Shown here one piece after another: positions 1 through 7,490 of a stretch of 31,720 bases of DNA; within the stretch, counting starts at the first letter, position 1; every line of letters starts with the position of its first letter. The notes under the pieces are model-generated. The model made no database searches. It worked only from the letters and a program-made list of their open reading frames with translations, and had not been told where the DNA came from. The DNA comes from Sulfidibacterium sp964456625 (GTDB lineage Bacteria; Bacteroidota; Bacteroidia; Bacteroidales; F082). The stretch is taken from assembly GCA_964456625.1 (NCBI GenBank), contig CAYWBO010000027.1, forward strand, positions 1 through 31,720, read 5' to 3'. The position numbers and the translations under genes were made by a program.

Positions 1-684
1 CTGGAGCATGCCGAAGTCGTTGAGGCCATCCTGGCCGGCGACCTGCCGGATTTCACCGCGTTCGACGCAACCATTACCGGCGATTATGTAACACAACTTC
101 AACAGGCCATCGACGCCGCAAAAGCCATCTCTCCGGATTATGTGGTGATCGACGAAATGGCCGAAGAGACCCAGAAAGTCGAAAAAGCCATGGACGACAG
201 TTATGAAGACTACAAAACCCTGGCCTTTTTCGTGCGGAAAGCCTTTAAGGGCAATCCTGCCGTGCAAAACCAGTTCGGAAAGAACGACGTGCAGAAAGCC
301 CGCAAAAGCCAGCCCCGGATGGTGGTGTTTATGGAATCGCTGGCCAAAACAGCGGAAAAGTACAGTGCGGAACTGGTGGCGGCAGGCTGTTCCCAGGCGC
401 TGATCGACGGTTTGCCGGCCCGGGTGGTCGCCTTGCACGACAGCAACATCGTGCAGGAGAAATCCAAGAAAGACCGCGGACTGACCACCCAGGACCGGGT
501 TCAGCTGCTGAACCAGGTGTACGAACTGCTGAAACCGATCCACGAAATTTCGACGATCATCTATGCCGACAATCCGCAGAAGCTGAAAAATTACCGGATG
601 CCGCAGCCGCCCAAATATTCGGGCGACACGGCTGACGAAACCGCGGATGACGGCACAGAACCGCCCGCACCGGAAGAAGGTTAG
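1..684 (+). CDS. Hypothetical protein, 5' end outside the window
   Basis: The frame is open from the first base to a TAG at 682-684, so this is the last 227 residues of a gene that starts upstream. I do not recognise the family. The visible part looks soluble and mostly helical, with no transmembrane segment. The last 25 or so residues are rich in Pro, Asp, Glu and Thr and look like a disordered acidic tail. Codon use is GC-rich compared with the rest of the window. A GTG at 142 could start a shorter protein, but the coding-like sequence continues upstream of it without a stop, so I treat it as internal. A perfect 34-bp palindrome begins 10 bases after the stop. Confidence 0.75.
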   Translation: MEHAEVVEAILAGDLPDFTAFDATITGDYVTQLQQAIDAAKAISPDYVVIDEMAEETQKVEKAMDDSYEDYKTLAFFVRKAFKGNPAVQNQFGKNDVQKARKSQPRMVVFMESLAKTAEKYSAELVAAGCSQALIDGLPARVVALHDSNIVQEKSKKDRGLTTQDRVQLLNQVYELLKPIHEISTIIYADNPQKLKNYRMPQPPKYSGDTADETADDGTEPPAPEEG

Positions 685-693
685 GCCCTGATT

Positions 694-727
694 ACCGAAG
701 AGACGCCATGCATGGCGTCTCTTCGGT
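694..727. terminator. Perfect 34-bp palindrome, possible terminator of the upstream gene
   Basis: Two perfect 17-base arms (ACCGAAGAGACGCCATG and its reverse complement) meet with no spacer, 10 bases after the stop codon at 684. As RNA this would fold into a stem of about 15 bp with a tight loop. No clear T-run follows on either strand, so it is not a classical Rho-independent terminator. It could act as an mRNA 3'-end stabiliser or a protein-binding site. Its centre is ATGCAT. Confidence 0.5.
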
Positions 728-749
728 CTTCCTAATGCGCACCTCAAAC

Positions 750-778
750 CCTGTCAGGGCTCTTAAAGCCCTGACAGG
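750..778. repeat. Short palindromic repeat, 12-bp stem
   Basis: CCTGTCAGGGCT and AGCCCTGACAGG form a perfect 12-bp stem around a 5-base loop (CTTAA). No T-run follows. Palindromes starting CCTGTCAGGG are, from memory, common between genes in Bacteroidota genomes, so this is more likely an interspersed repeat than a terminator dedicated to the gene at 1-684. Confidence 0.45.
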
Positions 779-812
779 ATTCTCAGAATAACAACCCAAA
801 GGGCACCCCTGT

Positions 813-985
813 TGTCGTATCGACCGCAGGGAGATATCCCCCGGGGAAGAACTTCTCGCCTCAGGGGATTTCTCTCCCGAACCATCGGGATCGAAATGAC
901 AGGTTATTATCCTCGCGGGCACGCCAGCCACGTTTATTATGAGATTGCTTCTTCTCCCGATGAATCGGGATCATCGCAATGACGA
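813..985. repeat. Cluster of related palindromic intergenic repeats (ATTTCG...TCCCGA/TCGGGA type)
   Basis: Three related pieces are visible. At 868-897 an ATTTC/GAAAT outer stem encloses TCCCGA-ACCA-TCGGGA. At 944-980 an ATTGC/GCAAT outer stem encloses TCCCGA-TGAA-TCGGGA. Both end in AATGAC. At 813-842 the sequence starting TGTCGTATCGACCG matches the reverse complement of 868-900, so 813-900 is an imperfect inverted repeat. This is the layout of small non-coding palindromic repeats scattered between bacterial genes. The rest of 685-1020 has no reading frame I would support. Confidence 0.5.
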
Positions 986-1020
986 CATCTTCTATAGAAG
1001 AAGATTTCTTCCGGAATATT

Positions 1021-1368
1021 TTAGACTTCTTCGGTAAAATAACTGATGGTTTGTGTAACGACTGTAAGCGCTGCCATTATCAGGGCGACGGTGGTATACC
1101 TGCAAATATAGAACAACCCCGATGCCGCCAGAAACATGAGTATTCTGAAAAAAACCTGGCACGGCATTTTTAAACGGTGTGACGATTTGGGCGCCCCCCA
1201 GTAACTCCATCCGGCAATCACAAATGCCGGAAAAAGAATTGCCAGTCCGATGCGCAACAACGCTGTGCTGCCTGTGCGATAGCCAAAAAGGGCAAATGCC
1301 ACCAGCATGGCCAGTTCGAGGAAAAATACAAGAGGCATGTTGAGATATTTCAGCATAAGATCTAGCAT
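1021..1368 (-). CDS. YrdB-like (DUF2568) integral membrane protein
   Basis: This is a small inner-membrane protein with about four hydrophobic segments. The pattern fits the YrdB/DUF2568 family: an N-terminal LKYLN...FFLELA stretch, then a glycine-rich GYRTGS turn, then a WSYWGAPKSSHRL loop where the family has its W-x-FVAPKA motif. No biochemical role is established for the family as far as I know. I chose the ATG at 1368 (115 residues); an ATG at 1356 fits the family start equally well, and a GTG at 1410 would add 14 polar residues. It stands alone, diverging from the small gene at 1501. I see no exact TAnnTTTG box in its upstream region. Confidence 0.7.
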   Translation of the reverse strand: MLDLMLKYLNMPLVFFLELAMLVAFALFGYRTGSTALLRIGLAILFPAFVIAGWSYWGAPKSSHRLKMPCQVFFRILMFLAASGLFYICRYTTVALIMAALTVVTQTISYFTEEV

Positions 1369-1454
1369 GAATCTTGGACGAAGGTACTCTTTTCCGTTAT
1401 CCGCTGTCACGATGGTCTCTGCATCTCAACCGTGCCATCCAGCTATATTTTCAT

Positions 1455-1462
1455 TACTTTTG
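1455..1462 (+). promoter_or_regulatory. Candidate -7 box TACTTTTG upstream of the 68-residue gene
   Basis: TACTTTTG matches the Bacteroidota TAnnTTTG box and lies 38 bases before the ATG at 1501, which would give a leader of about 30 nt. There is no good TTTG at -33, so support is moderate. Confidence 0.3.
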
Positions 1463-1500
1463 GCCCTGCCCGAATATTCAAATCATTCAATAACCGGACC

Positions 1501-1707
1501 ATGCGTAACACCACCAAGCTGAAAATACTGCTTCAGAAATATACCGTCACCCTCAACCTCGATGTGGACGAGGTCTTTCACCTGCGCCTTACCGACAAAG
1601 ACAAAGGCACGGTGAAGGATATCGAAGGGGCCTCCTACAGCATCGTGCTGACAAAAGCTTACAGCTATCTGCTCAAAGTGCTGAAGAAACCGATGGAGTT
1701 TGAATGA
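1501..1707 (+). CDS. Small conserved-looking protein, 68 residues
   Basis: The ATG at 1501 begins MRNTTKLKILLQKYTVTL and the frame ends with TGA at 1705-1707. An upstream ATG in frame at 1432 would add 23 residues, but those lie over the candidate promoter box and look non-coding. The sequence alternates charged and hydrophobic residues and has no signal peptide or membrane segment. I recall similar proteins of about 68 residues in Bacteroidales, often annotated as hypothetical, but cannot name a domain. An 86-base gap separates it from the lipoprotein gene on the same strand, so the two could share a transcript. Confidence 0.6.
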   Translation: MRNTTKLKILLQKYTVTLNLDVDEVFHLRLTDKDKGTVKDIEGASYSIVLTKAYSYLLKVLKKPMEFE

Positions 1708-1793
1708 TTCCTGATGAAAAAAGAAATTTTAAATTCTCCACTTTTTACTACTTTTAGCGCTTATTCGCTCGCTTAACCTGAAAACCCGATATT

Positions 1794-2294
1794 ATGAAAA
1801 GAACGCTTCTGATCTTACTTTTTTCTTCGTTACTATACTCCTGCAAAACGGAAAACAAAAACCCCGGGACTACCCGGGAAGCGGCTGCCATAAAATCCCA
1901 GGTCTCACAAATCCTGGATCAGGTCGACAGCGCGTGCGAATCCTGCAATATCACGGACGCGATCCGGCCCTACTGGAACAATCCTGAGTTTTTTGCCGTG
2001 GAGAGCGGACAGGTGATGAATTACAACCAGTTGCTGAAATCCAGTACCGATTTCTTCGCCCGACTGGATTTTCAGAAGCTTACAAAGCAATCGGTAAACT
2101 ATAAAATCATCAACAGAAAAGCCGTCATCGTTACCTCAGTTTACTGCGATACCCTGAAAATGAAAAACGGGCCGCTGCTTAAAGTAGAACCCTACACGGC
2201 CATCAGTCTTTTCGAAAAAATTAACGGGGTCTGGAAAATCACTTTTTATTCCAGTTCGGCTACGGCCCCGGTTACTGTGACAGCCCGCCGTTAA
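1794..2294 (+). CDS. Lipoprotein with an NTF2/SnoaL-like (DUF4440-type) domain
   Basis: The 166-residue product starts with a lipoprotein signal peptide: MKR, a leucine-rich core, and a lipobox LLYSC with the modified Cys at residue 17. Residues about 30-160 read like an NTF2-like fold: a helical start, repeated strands and a GVWKITFYSSS ending similar to the W-K-I-x-H end of DUF4440 domains. Members of the fold bind small ligands or act as ligand-pocket enzymes, but nothing here shows a substrate. Residues 48-51 (CESC) add a cysteine pair near the start of the mature protein. It is expected on the periplasmic side of a membrane. No partner gene is evident. Confidence 0.65.
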   Translation: MKRTLLILLFSSLLYSCKTENKNPGTTREAAAIKSQVSQILDQVDSACESCNITDAIRPYWNNPEFFAVESGQVMNYNQLLKSSTDFFARLDFQKLTKQSVNYKIINRKAVIVTSVYCDTLKMKNGPLLKVEPYTAISLFEKINGVWKITFYSSSATAPVTVTARR

Positions 2295-2419
2295 TTTCTG
2301 CCCTTAACAAATCCTGATGTTTCATTTCGATGCGATGTGGCGTTTCCCGTTTCGCGCGAGCGCAAAGAAAATAAGAAAACTCCTCACAAGCATCGGTTTT
2401 ATAACTGCCCGAAAAACTT

Positions 2420-3318
2420 TTATAAAGCTTCTTTCAGCCCTTCGATCAGCTGATCGATTTCCTGCATCGAAGTATAATGGATGAACGAAATCCGCAACAC
2501 GCCCGGATCTGTCGGAATGTTCATGTCCATCAGGGGGCGGACGGCATAAAAGTTCCCCATCCCCAGCATCAGTTTGTGTTTTGTTAAAACGGCATACACT
2601 TCTTCAATGCGCTTGTTTTTCGGAATGATGGAAACAATGGGAGCCCGGTTTTCTACCCGGTTGGGACCTACGATCCGCACATCATCGTGCGATCTCAGAA
2701 AGTCCAGCAGCCGTTCCAGGAGTTCTTTTTCATGTTGGTGAAATAGCCCGTTGAGGGCTTTATTTTTTTGCGCCGGTGCGGCCTTGTCTTTAAAATGATG
2801 TTCGTACAGCGCATCAAAATAATCCAGGATTCCGCTGGCGGCAGCGATCTGCGCGTGATCGGGGCCGGCAGGCGTCANNNNNNNNNNNNNNNNNNNNNNN
2901 NNNNNNNNNNNNNNNNNNNNNNNNNNNNNNNNNNNNNNNNNNNNNNNNNNNNNNNNNNNNNNNNNNNNNNNNNNNNNACGATGATCTCATCGCCGTCGTT
3001 CCACATGGGGCGCAGGGCATTCGCCAGCACATATACGTTTTGTGTCGTGGAGGGACCGAAATGAATTTCCGTGGCATCCACGTTCAGGTATTCGGCCATG
3101 CGTTTGTAGGAAGCGTCCATCAGTTCTCCCGCCTTGGCGGAAGCCGGATAAGGATAGTAGGGTTGTACTTTGTTTTTTGAGTAGAAATCAGTGAGCCGGT
3201 TCACGACCTGCCGGCAAGGATAGGAACCTCCGGCATTTTCAAAAAAGGCCCAGCCTTGCAGGGTGGGTTCCGTAAAAGCCGGAAATTGGGAACGTACAAA
3301 AGCTAAATCAAGTTTCAT
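2420..3318 (-). CDS. Class V PLP-dependent aminotransferase / cysteine-desulfurase-like enzyme, interrupted by a gap
   Basis: Two parts of one gene flank a 100-N gap. The N-terminal part (113 residues, from the ATG at 3318) has LAFVRSQFPAF, FFENAGGSYPCRQV and HFGPSTTQNVYVLANAL, matching the start of class V aminotransferases of the VC1184-type cysteine desulfurase-like subfamily. The C-terminal part (about 151 residues) runs from TPAGPDHAQIAAASG to LRISFIHYTSMQEIDQL and fits the small domain. The PLP lysine and nearby residues lie in the missing part. The two parts are in different frames across the 100 N, so the gap length is arbitrary. Relatives are near 400 residues, implying about 140 are missing. 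The actual substrate is unknown. It lies 10 bases after nnr on the same strand and is probably co-transcribed with it. Confidence 0.8.
2878..2977. other. Assembly gap (100 N) inside the class V aminotransferase gene
   Basis: Exactly 100 N. The coding frames on either side agree only if the true gap length is 2 modulo 3. Comparison with the usual length of the family suggests several hundred bases are missing rather than 100. Confidence 0.95.
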
Positions 3319-3328
3319 AGGTTTATTT

Positions 3329-4840
3329 TTAATCAAGAAGTTTCCGAAAGGCGCTTCCCAGATATTGAATGATGTCTCCTGCAATCAGGGAAGGTTCGCT
3401 GAGTTTTTTAGCAGCGATATCGCCTGCCAGCCCATGCAGGAATACACCCAGCAGTGCGGCGTGTACGGGAGAATAATTCTGTGCCAGCAGTCCTGTGATG
3501 ATGCCGGTGAGCACGTCACCGCTGCCGGCGGTGGCCATGCCGGGATTGCCGGTGGAATTAAAATAACAACGACCGTCGGGCAGGCAGATACTGGTGTGGG
3601 CGCCTTTCAGCACCAGGATCACCTGGAATTTTTTGGAGAAGCTCCTGGCCAGCTCCATTTTTTCAAAATCGTCTTTCCAGGTTCCGGCTAACCGTTCAAA
3701 TTCTTTGGGATGTGGTGTCAGGATGCTGTTGGGAGGCAAAAAGGAAAGCCACGTTTTGTTCTCGGCCAGGATGCCCAGCGCATCGGCGTCGATGACCATC
3801 GGACGCCGGTATGCCTGGATCAGCAGTTTCATGGCTGTCTGCGACTGGCTTTCTTTCCCCAGACCGGGCCCGATGCCGATGACATTGTAGGCCCCCAGAT
3901 CGGGAACTTCCGAAAAATGGTAATCATTGCGGTCGATGCTGATCATGGCTTCCGGCAAGGCCGTTTGCAGAATCGGATAACCTACCTTGGGAACATGGAC
4001 ATGCAACAACCCGGTCCCCGAACGCAGACAGGCATGCGCCGCCAGAATGGCGGCCCCCATCTTCCCATAACCTCCTGCAACCAACAGGGCATGTCCGTAC
4101 GTGCCTTTGTGTGAGAATTTGGGCCGTAGTTTTAACAATGGCGCCATATCCTGCTTCAGCAGAAAGAAATTATCCACTTGCACTTCTTCAATGAAATCGG
4201 GATGTAATCCGATGTCAAGCACGTGCCAGGTACCAACATAAGGATCGTTTTCCGGCATCAGGAAAGCATATTTCGGAAACTGGAAGGTCAGTGTGTAATC
4301 GGCCTGGAAGATGCTGTCGCGACGCTCGCGGCTGGTCTGATCGGCAAAAAGCCCGGATGGGATGTCAATGGCGATCTTCACGGCAGTCGACTGGTTCATA
4401 AGCTGAATGACTCTTGCCGTCAGGCCTTCCAACGGCCGCGTCAGCCCGGAGCCAAACAAGGCATCCACAATAATATCCTCTTCGTCAATCTCAGGGTAGT
4501 CTTCTTCCATTTCAAGATCATACAAAGTTTCGTGGGCCATTTCCAGATACCGGTTGTAATTTTCTGCAAAACTGGCGGAGTATTTCTTGGAATAGCGCAC
4601 CACATAGACAAAAACCTCATAATCGGCTTCCGTCAGCATTCTTGCCAGCGCCATACCGTCCCCGCCGTTGTTTCCCAGTCCGGCAAATACAAAAATCCGT
4701 TGCGAAGTGTCTGCCTCTTTTTTGATCCATTTAAACAGTTTCCGGGCAGCACGTTCCATTAAGTCAATGTCTGCAACAGGCTCATGTTCTATGGTGTAAG
4801 CATCTGCTTCCCTGATTTTGTCTATGGGCAATATTTTCAT
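3329..4840 (-). CDS. nnr: Bifunctional NAD(P)HX epimerase / ADP-dependent NAD(P)HX dehydratase
   Basis: The enzyme repairs hydrated NADH and NADPH. The N-terminal YjeF domain epimerises the R form and the C-terminal ribokinase-like domain dehydrates the S form using ADP. At 503 residues it has the usual length of the fused form. The N domain carries NNGGDG at residues 57-62 and a DALFGSGL motif. The C domain carries KGTYGHALLVAGGYGKMGAA and the nucleotide-site motif NPGMATAGSGDVLTG with GSGD near residues 439-442. I chose the ATG at 4840 because the family begins close to MKILPIDKIREAD; the longer frame from 4966 adds 42 unrelated residues and covers the promoter. It is the first gene of a minus-strand pair with the class V enzyme. 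Confidence 0.93.
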   Translation of the reverse strand: MKILPIDKIREADAYTIEHEPVADIDLMERAARKLFKWIKKEADTSQRIFVFAGLGNNGGDGMALARMLTEADYEVFVYVVRYSKKYSASFAENYNRYLEMAHETLYDLEMEEDYPEIDEEDIIVDALFGSGLTRPLEGLTARVIQLMNQSTAVKIAIDIPSGLFADQTSRERRDSIFQADYTLTFQFPKYAFLMPENDPYVGTWHVLDIGLHPDFIEEVQVDNFFLLKQDMAPLLKLRPKFSHKGTYGHALLVAGGYGKMGAAILAAHACLRSGTGLLHVHVPKVGYPILQTALPEAMISIDRNDYHFSEVPDLGAYNVIGIGPGLGKESQSQTAMKLLIQAYRRPMVIDADALGILAENKTWLSFLPPNSILTPHPKEFERLAGTWKDDFEKMELARSFSKKFQVILVLKGAHTSICLPDGRCYFNSTGNPGMATAGSGDVLTGIITGLLAQNYSPVHAALLGVFLHGLAGDIAAKKLSEPSLIAGDIIQYLGSAFRKLLD

Positions 4841-4899
4841 GGCTGAAGATTTTACGGGACCATCCCTTCTCGGTTTATCGTTCCATTCGTTTTTCAGTT

Positions 4900-4907
4900 C
4901 AAATTTA
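4900..4907 (-). promoter_or_regulatory. Candidate -7 box (TAAATTTG) for nnr
   Basis: On the minus strand TAAATTTG matches TAnnTTTG exactly, 60 bases from the nnr ATG, giving a leader of about 53 nt. The -33 element is not obvious at standard spacing. Confidence 0.4.
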
Positions 4908-4955
4908 AAGATTATCTCATGAAATCGGTTTTCTAACCGACAAATATTCGCAGGT

Positions 4956-4971
4956 GGTTTATGCATAAACC
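4956..4971. promoter_or_regulatory. 16-bp perfect palindrome in the divergent nnr/uup promoter region
   Basis: GGTTTATGCATAAACC is a perfect palindrome. It overlaps the expected -33 region of the uup promoter (-7 box at 4985) and lies about 50 bp upstream of the nnr -7 box. That position suits an operator for a dimeric regulator, but no regulator can be named. A chance palindrome of this length within a single 220-bp region is unlikely but not excluded. Confidence 0.35.
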
Positions 4972-4984
4972 TGGACGGATTGGC

Positions 4985-4992
4985 TACCTTTG
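4985..4992 (+). promoter_or_regulatory. Candidate -7 box (TACCTTTG) for uup
   Basis: TACCTTTGCAC is a strong match to the Bacteroidota TAnnTTTG box. The ATG at 5060 lies 67 bases further on, so the leader would be about 60 nt. The -33 region has GTTTA rather than TTTG. Confidence 0.5.
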
Positions 4993-5059
4993 CACGGATT
5001 TACGAAAATCGGGTGTCCCCGTTATAAATCGAAAATCTTGTTTCAATACAGGCAGTACC

Positions 5060-6946
5060 ATGAATTTTCTCTCGGTAGACAAGCTTTCAAAGAGTTACGC
5101 GGATAAGGAGCTTTTCCGTCAGATCAATTTCGGATTGGATAAGTCTGATAAAATGGCACTGGTGGCAGACAATGGTACCGGGAAGTCCACATTGCTGAAG
5201 ATCCTGGCGGGAAAAGAGCTGGCCGATGAAGGGACCTTTACTTTCCGCGATGGACTTCGGTTGGGCTATCTGGAACAGCATCCGGTTTATGAAGCCGGCA
5301 TGAGTATCAAAGAACTGATCCAAACCCACGAAACCGACATCAGGAAACTCATCCTGCAGTATGAAGAAGCCTTGAAACTACAGGCGAAAGAAGATTCGTC
5401 CGAAAACCGGCAACATCTGGACCGGCTGACCAATGAAATGGACAAATACCATGCCTGGGATTACGATCGCCGTCTTACCGAAATGCTGACGCTCTTTGGG
5501 ATCAGGGATCTGACAAAGAAGACGGAAGCACTCTCGGGAGGTCAGAACAAGCGGCTGGCACTGGCACTCGCGTTGTTGGATGAACCCGATCTGCTGCTGC
5601 TGGACGAGCCCACCAACCACCTGGATATAGAGATGATCGAATGGTTGGAGAAATACCTGGGAACCTCTTCCATTACCTTGTTGATGGTGACCCACGACCG
5701 TTATTTTCTGGACCGTGTCTGCGATCATATCCTGGAACTGACGGATGGAGAGATTTTCACACATCAGGGTGATTATGAATATTTTCTTGAGAAAAAAGCG
5801 GAACGTGTGGAAGCACAGCAGGTAGAGATCGATAAAGCAGGACGGTTGATGAAAAAGGAACTGGAATGGCTGCGCAGAATGCCGAAAGCCCGGACGCATA
5901 AATCGAAATCCCGCATCGACGCGTTTTATGAAACCAGGGAAAAAGCGTTGAGCGGAAAAGAAAGCCAGGAGCTGAAGCTGGGAACCAGGACAAACCGTCT
6001 GGGTGGGAAAATCGTGGAACTGAAACAGGTTACAAAGGCCTTCGGCCCGCTGAAGATCGTGGAGGATTTCAGCTACATCTTCAAAAAGGGCGAACGCATC
6101 GGTATTGTCGGGAAGAACGGTTCCGGAAAAACCACGTTTGTGAACATGCTTACCGGTTTGGTGCAGCCCGACAAAGGAAACATTGAAACCGGTGAAACGG
6201 TTGTTACGGCTTACTACAAACAAGAAGGACTTCAGGCATCTCCTGACAAAACTGTGCTGGAAGTCGTCAAAGATATTGCCGAGGTAATCCTGCTGGACAA
6301 AGGAAAAAGCATGACGGCATCACAGTTCCTGAACTATTTTCTCTTCCCGCCCAAAATGCAGCAAACGCCGGTGGCTAAGCTCAGCGGAGGAGAGCTGCGA
6401 CGACTTTACCTGCTGACGGTGCTGATTAAAAACCCCAACTTCCTGATCCTCGATGAGCCTACCAACGATCTGGACATCGCTACGCTGAACAAACTGGAGG
6501 AATTCCTGTCGGATTATAAAGGCTGCCTGATTTTGATTTCCCACGACCGTTACCTGCTCGACCGCTTGACAGACCATCTGTTTGTGTTCGAAGGCAACGG
6601 AAGCATCCGCGATTATTATGGTTCTTATGAGGCTTATCGCCAGATGAAAGAACAGGAAGAAAAAGAAGAAAAGAAAATAAAATCGCAGGAAAAGGCCCCC
6701 AAACAGAAACCAGCAGGCAATCAGAAAATAAAACTGTCCTTCAACGAGAAAAGGGAGTACGAGGCATTGGAAAAAGAGATCGAACAGCTTGAAGAGGAAA
6801 AAAGAGACTGCGAACAAGTGCTGAACTCTGGCATTACTGACTATGAGAAATTAGAAAAGACTTCATCACGCGTAGGAGAAATTATACAGCTATTGGACGA
6901 GAAAACCCTGCGCTGGCTTGAATTAGATGAAAAGAATACGGAATAG
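5060..6946 (+). CDS. uup: ABC-F family ATPase, Uup type
   Basis: This soluble protein has two ABC ATPase domains and no membrane part. ABC-F proteins bind the ribosome; Uup also influences stability of repeated DNA in E. coli. The 628 residues show a first P-loop (DNGTGKST, residues 37-44), the signature LSGGQNKRL and the Walker B LLLDEPTNHLD. A charged linker follows with RRMPKARTHKSKSRIDAFYE, characteristic of Uup. The second domain has GKNGSGKTT (about residue 350), LSGGELRRL and ILDEPTNDLD. A lysine/glutamate-rich coiled-coil tail covers about the last 90 residues, as in the Uup C-terminal domain. The ATG at 5060 fits the family start; the longer frame to 4961 covers the promoter. The TAG stop (6944-6946) is also the end of a palindromic repeat. 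Confidence 0.92.
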   Translation: MNFLSVDKLSKSYADKELFRQINFGLDKSDKMALVADNGTGKSTLLKILAGKELADEGTFTFRDGLRLGYLEQHPVYEAGMSIKELIQTHETDIRKLILQYEEALKLQAKEDSSENRQHLDRLTNEMDKYHAWDYDRRLTEMLTLFGIRDLTKKTEALSGGQNKRLALALALLDEPDLLLLDEPTNHLDIEMIEWLEKYLGTSSITLLMVTHDRYFLDRVCDHILELTDGEIFTHQGDYEYFLEKKAERVEAQQVEIDKAGRLMKKELEWLRRMPKARTHKSKSRIDAFYETREKALSGKESQELKLGTRTNRLGGKIVELKQVTKAFGPLKIVEDFSYIFKKGERIGIVGKNGSGKTTFVNMLTGLVQPDKGNIETGETVVTAYYKQEGLQASPDKTVLEVVKDIAEVILLDKGKSMTASQFLNYFLFPPKMQQTPVAKLSGGELRRLYLLTVLIKNPNFLILDEPTNDLDIATLNKLEEFLSDYKGCLILISHDRYLLDRLTDHLFVFEGNGSIRDYYGSYEAYRQMKEQEEKEEKKIKSQEKAPKQKPAGNQKIKLSFNEKREYEALEKEIEQLEEEKRDCEQVLNSGITDYEKLEKTSSRVGEIIQLLDEKTLRWLELDEKNTE

Positions 6947-7020
6947 GACACTGATTAGACTGATATGACTGATTTGTTATGATCTTAATTGATCATAAAA
7001 ATCATAAAGATCATGTCCTA
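6944..7020. repeat. Palindromic repeat copy A (77 bp)
   Basis: The ends are inverted (TAGGACACTGAT at the left, ATCATGTCCTA at the right). Inside are three ACTGAT units spaced 9 bases apart, then an ATGATCTT...AAGATCAT stem. It matches copy B at 7491-7568 almost base for base in the same orientation, and more loosely copy C at 20980-21064. Its first three bases are the TAG stop codon of uup. The hairpin could also help end uup transcription. Confidence 0.8.
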
Positions 7021-7031
7021 TTGATAGTATT

Positions 7032-7427
7032 TCAATGGTTTTTGTAATCATTCGTCAACACACGTCTCTTGTGTTGTGGAATCTTGCCGAAATTTAACAG
7101 CAGGCCCACTTCTATGTCCGTTGCCCGCAAATAGTTTACGAGTTGGGCTTCATGTTCAGGAGCTATCCCTTCAGCTGCTTTTAATTCAATAATGATTTTG
7201 TCCTCAACGATGATGTCAGCAAAATAATCACCCACTTTTTGCTCTTCATAAAACACATCGATATGTTTTTGTTGTGAGCATTGGAGATGGTTTTTTCCAA
7301 GCTCAATGATCAATGCATTTTCATAGACTTTTTCCAGAAATCCAAACCCTAATGTGTTGTAAACATTGTAAAATGCCTGAATAATTCTCGCTGAAAGCTG
7401 GGAATGAAGATAGTTGTTGGTTTTCAT
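7032..7427 (-). CDS. GxxExxY family protein, PD-(D/E)XK nuclease-like
   Basis: The 131-residue protein carries the family signature G29-F-L-E32-K-V-Y35. It also shows a likely PD-(D/E)XK nuclease core: D71 at the end of one strand, E81-L-K83 on the next, and a conserved Gln in AQLVNYL (Q95). The usual family length is about 120-135 residues, so it is complete. The biological role is not established; a nuclease activity is inference from the motif. The gene has its own candidate promoter and lies alone between two direct copies of a palindromic repeat, separating uup from the FGGY kinase gene. This looks like an inserted cassette. AT content is higher than in the neighbours. Confidence 0.88.
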   Translation of the reverse strand: MKTNNYLHSQLSARIIQAFYNVYNTLGFGFLEKVYENALIIELGKNHLQCSQQKHIDVFYEEQKVGDYFADIIVEDKIIIELKAAEGIAPEHEAQLVNYLRATDIEVGLLLNFGKIPQHKRRVLTNDYKNH

Positions 7428-7458
7428 GATACAGTTGGTTTAAAATGAAAAGGGACTT

Positions 7459-7490
7459 TAAAGTTATTAAAAACCAAGAGAGTATCCAAA
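7459..7490 (-). promoter_or_regulatory. Candidate promoter of the GxxExxY gene
   Basis: On the minus strand TTTG (7487-7490) is followed after 20 bases by TAACTTTA (7459-7466), one mismatch from TAnnTTTG. The spacing is right for a Bacteroidota promoter, and it lies inside the cassette, between repeat copy B and the gene. Confidence 0.35.

Noticed and set aside
692..931. A 79-codon minus-strand frame in the palindrome-rich stretch
   Set aside because: It spans hairpins and repeats and has no protein-like pattern.
3594..4762. Several plus-strand frames of 98-179 codons inside nnr
   Set aside because: They lie entirely within nnr on the other strand and show no protein-like motifs.
5378..6223. 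A 281-codon minus-strand frame inside uup
   Set aside because: Its composition (rich in Phe, His, Gln) is what the complement of a Lys/Glu-rich gene gives; uup has full motifs.
6950..6976. ACTGAT units every 9 bases as a CRISPR array
   Set aside because: The units are far too short and only three in number; they are part of the palindromic repeat.
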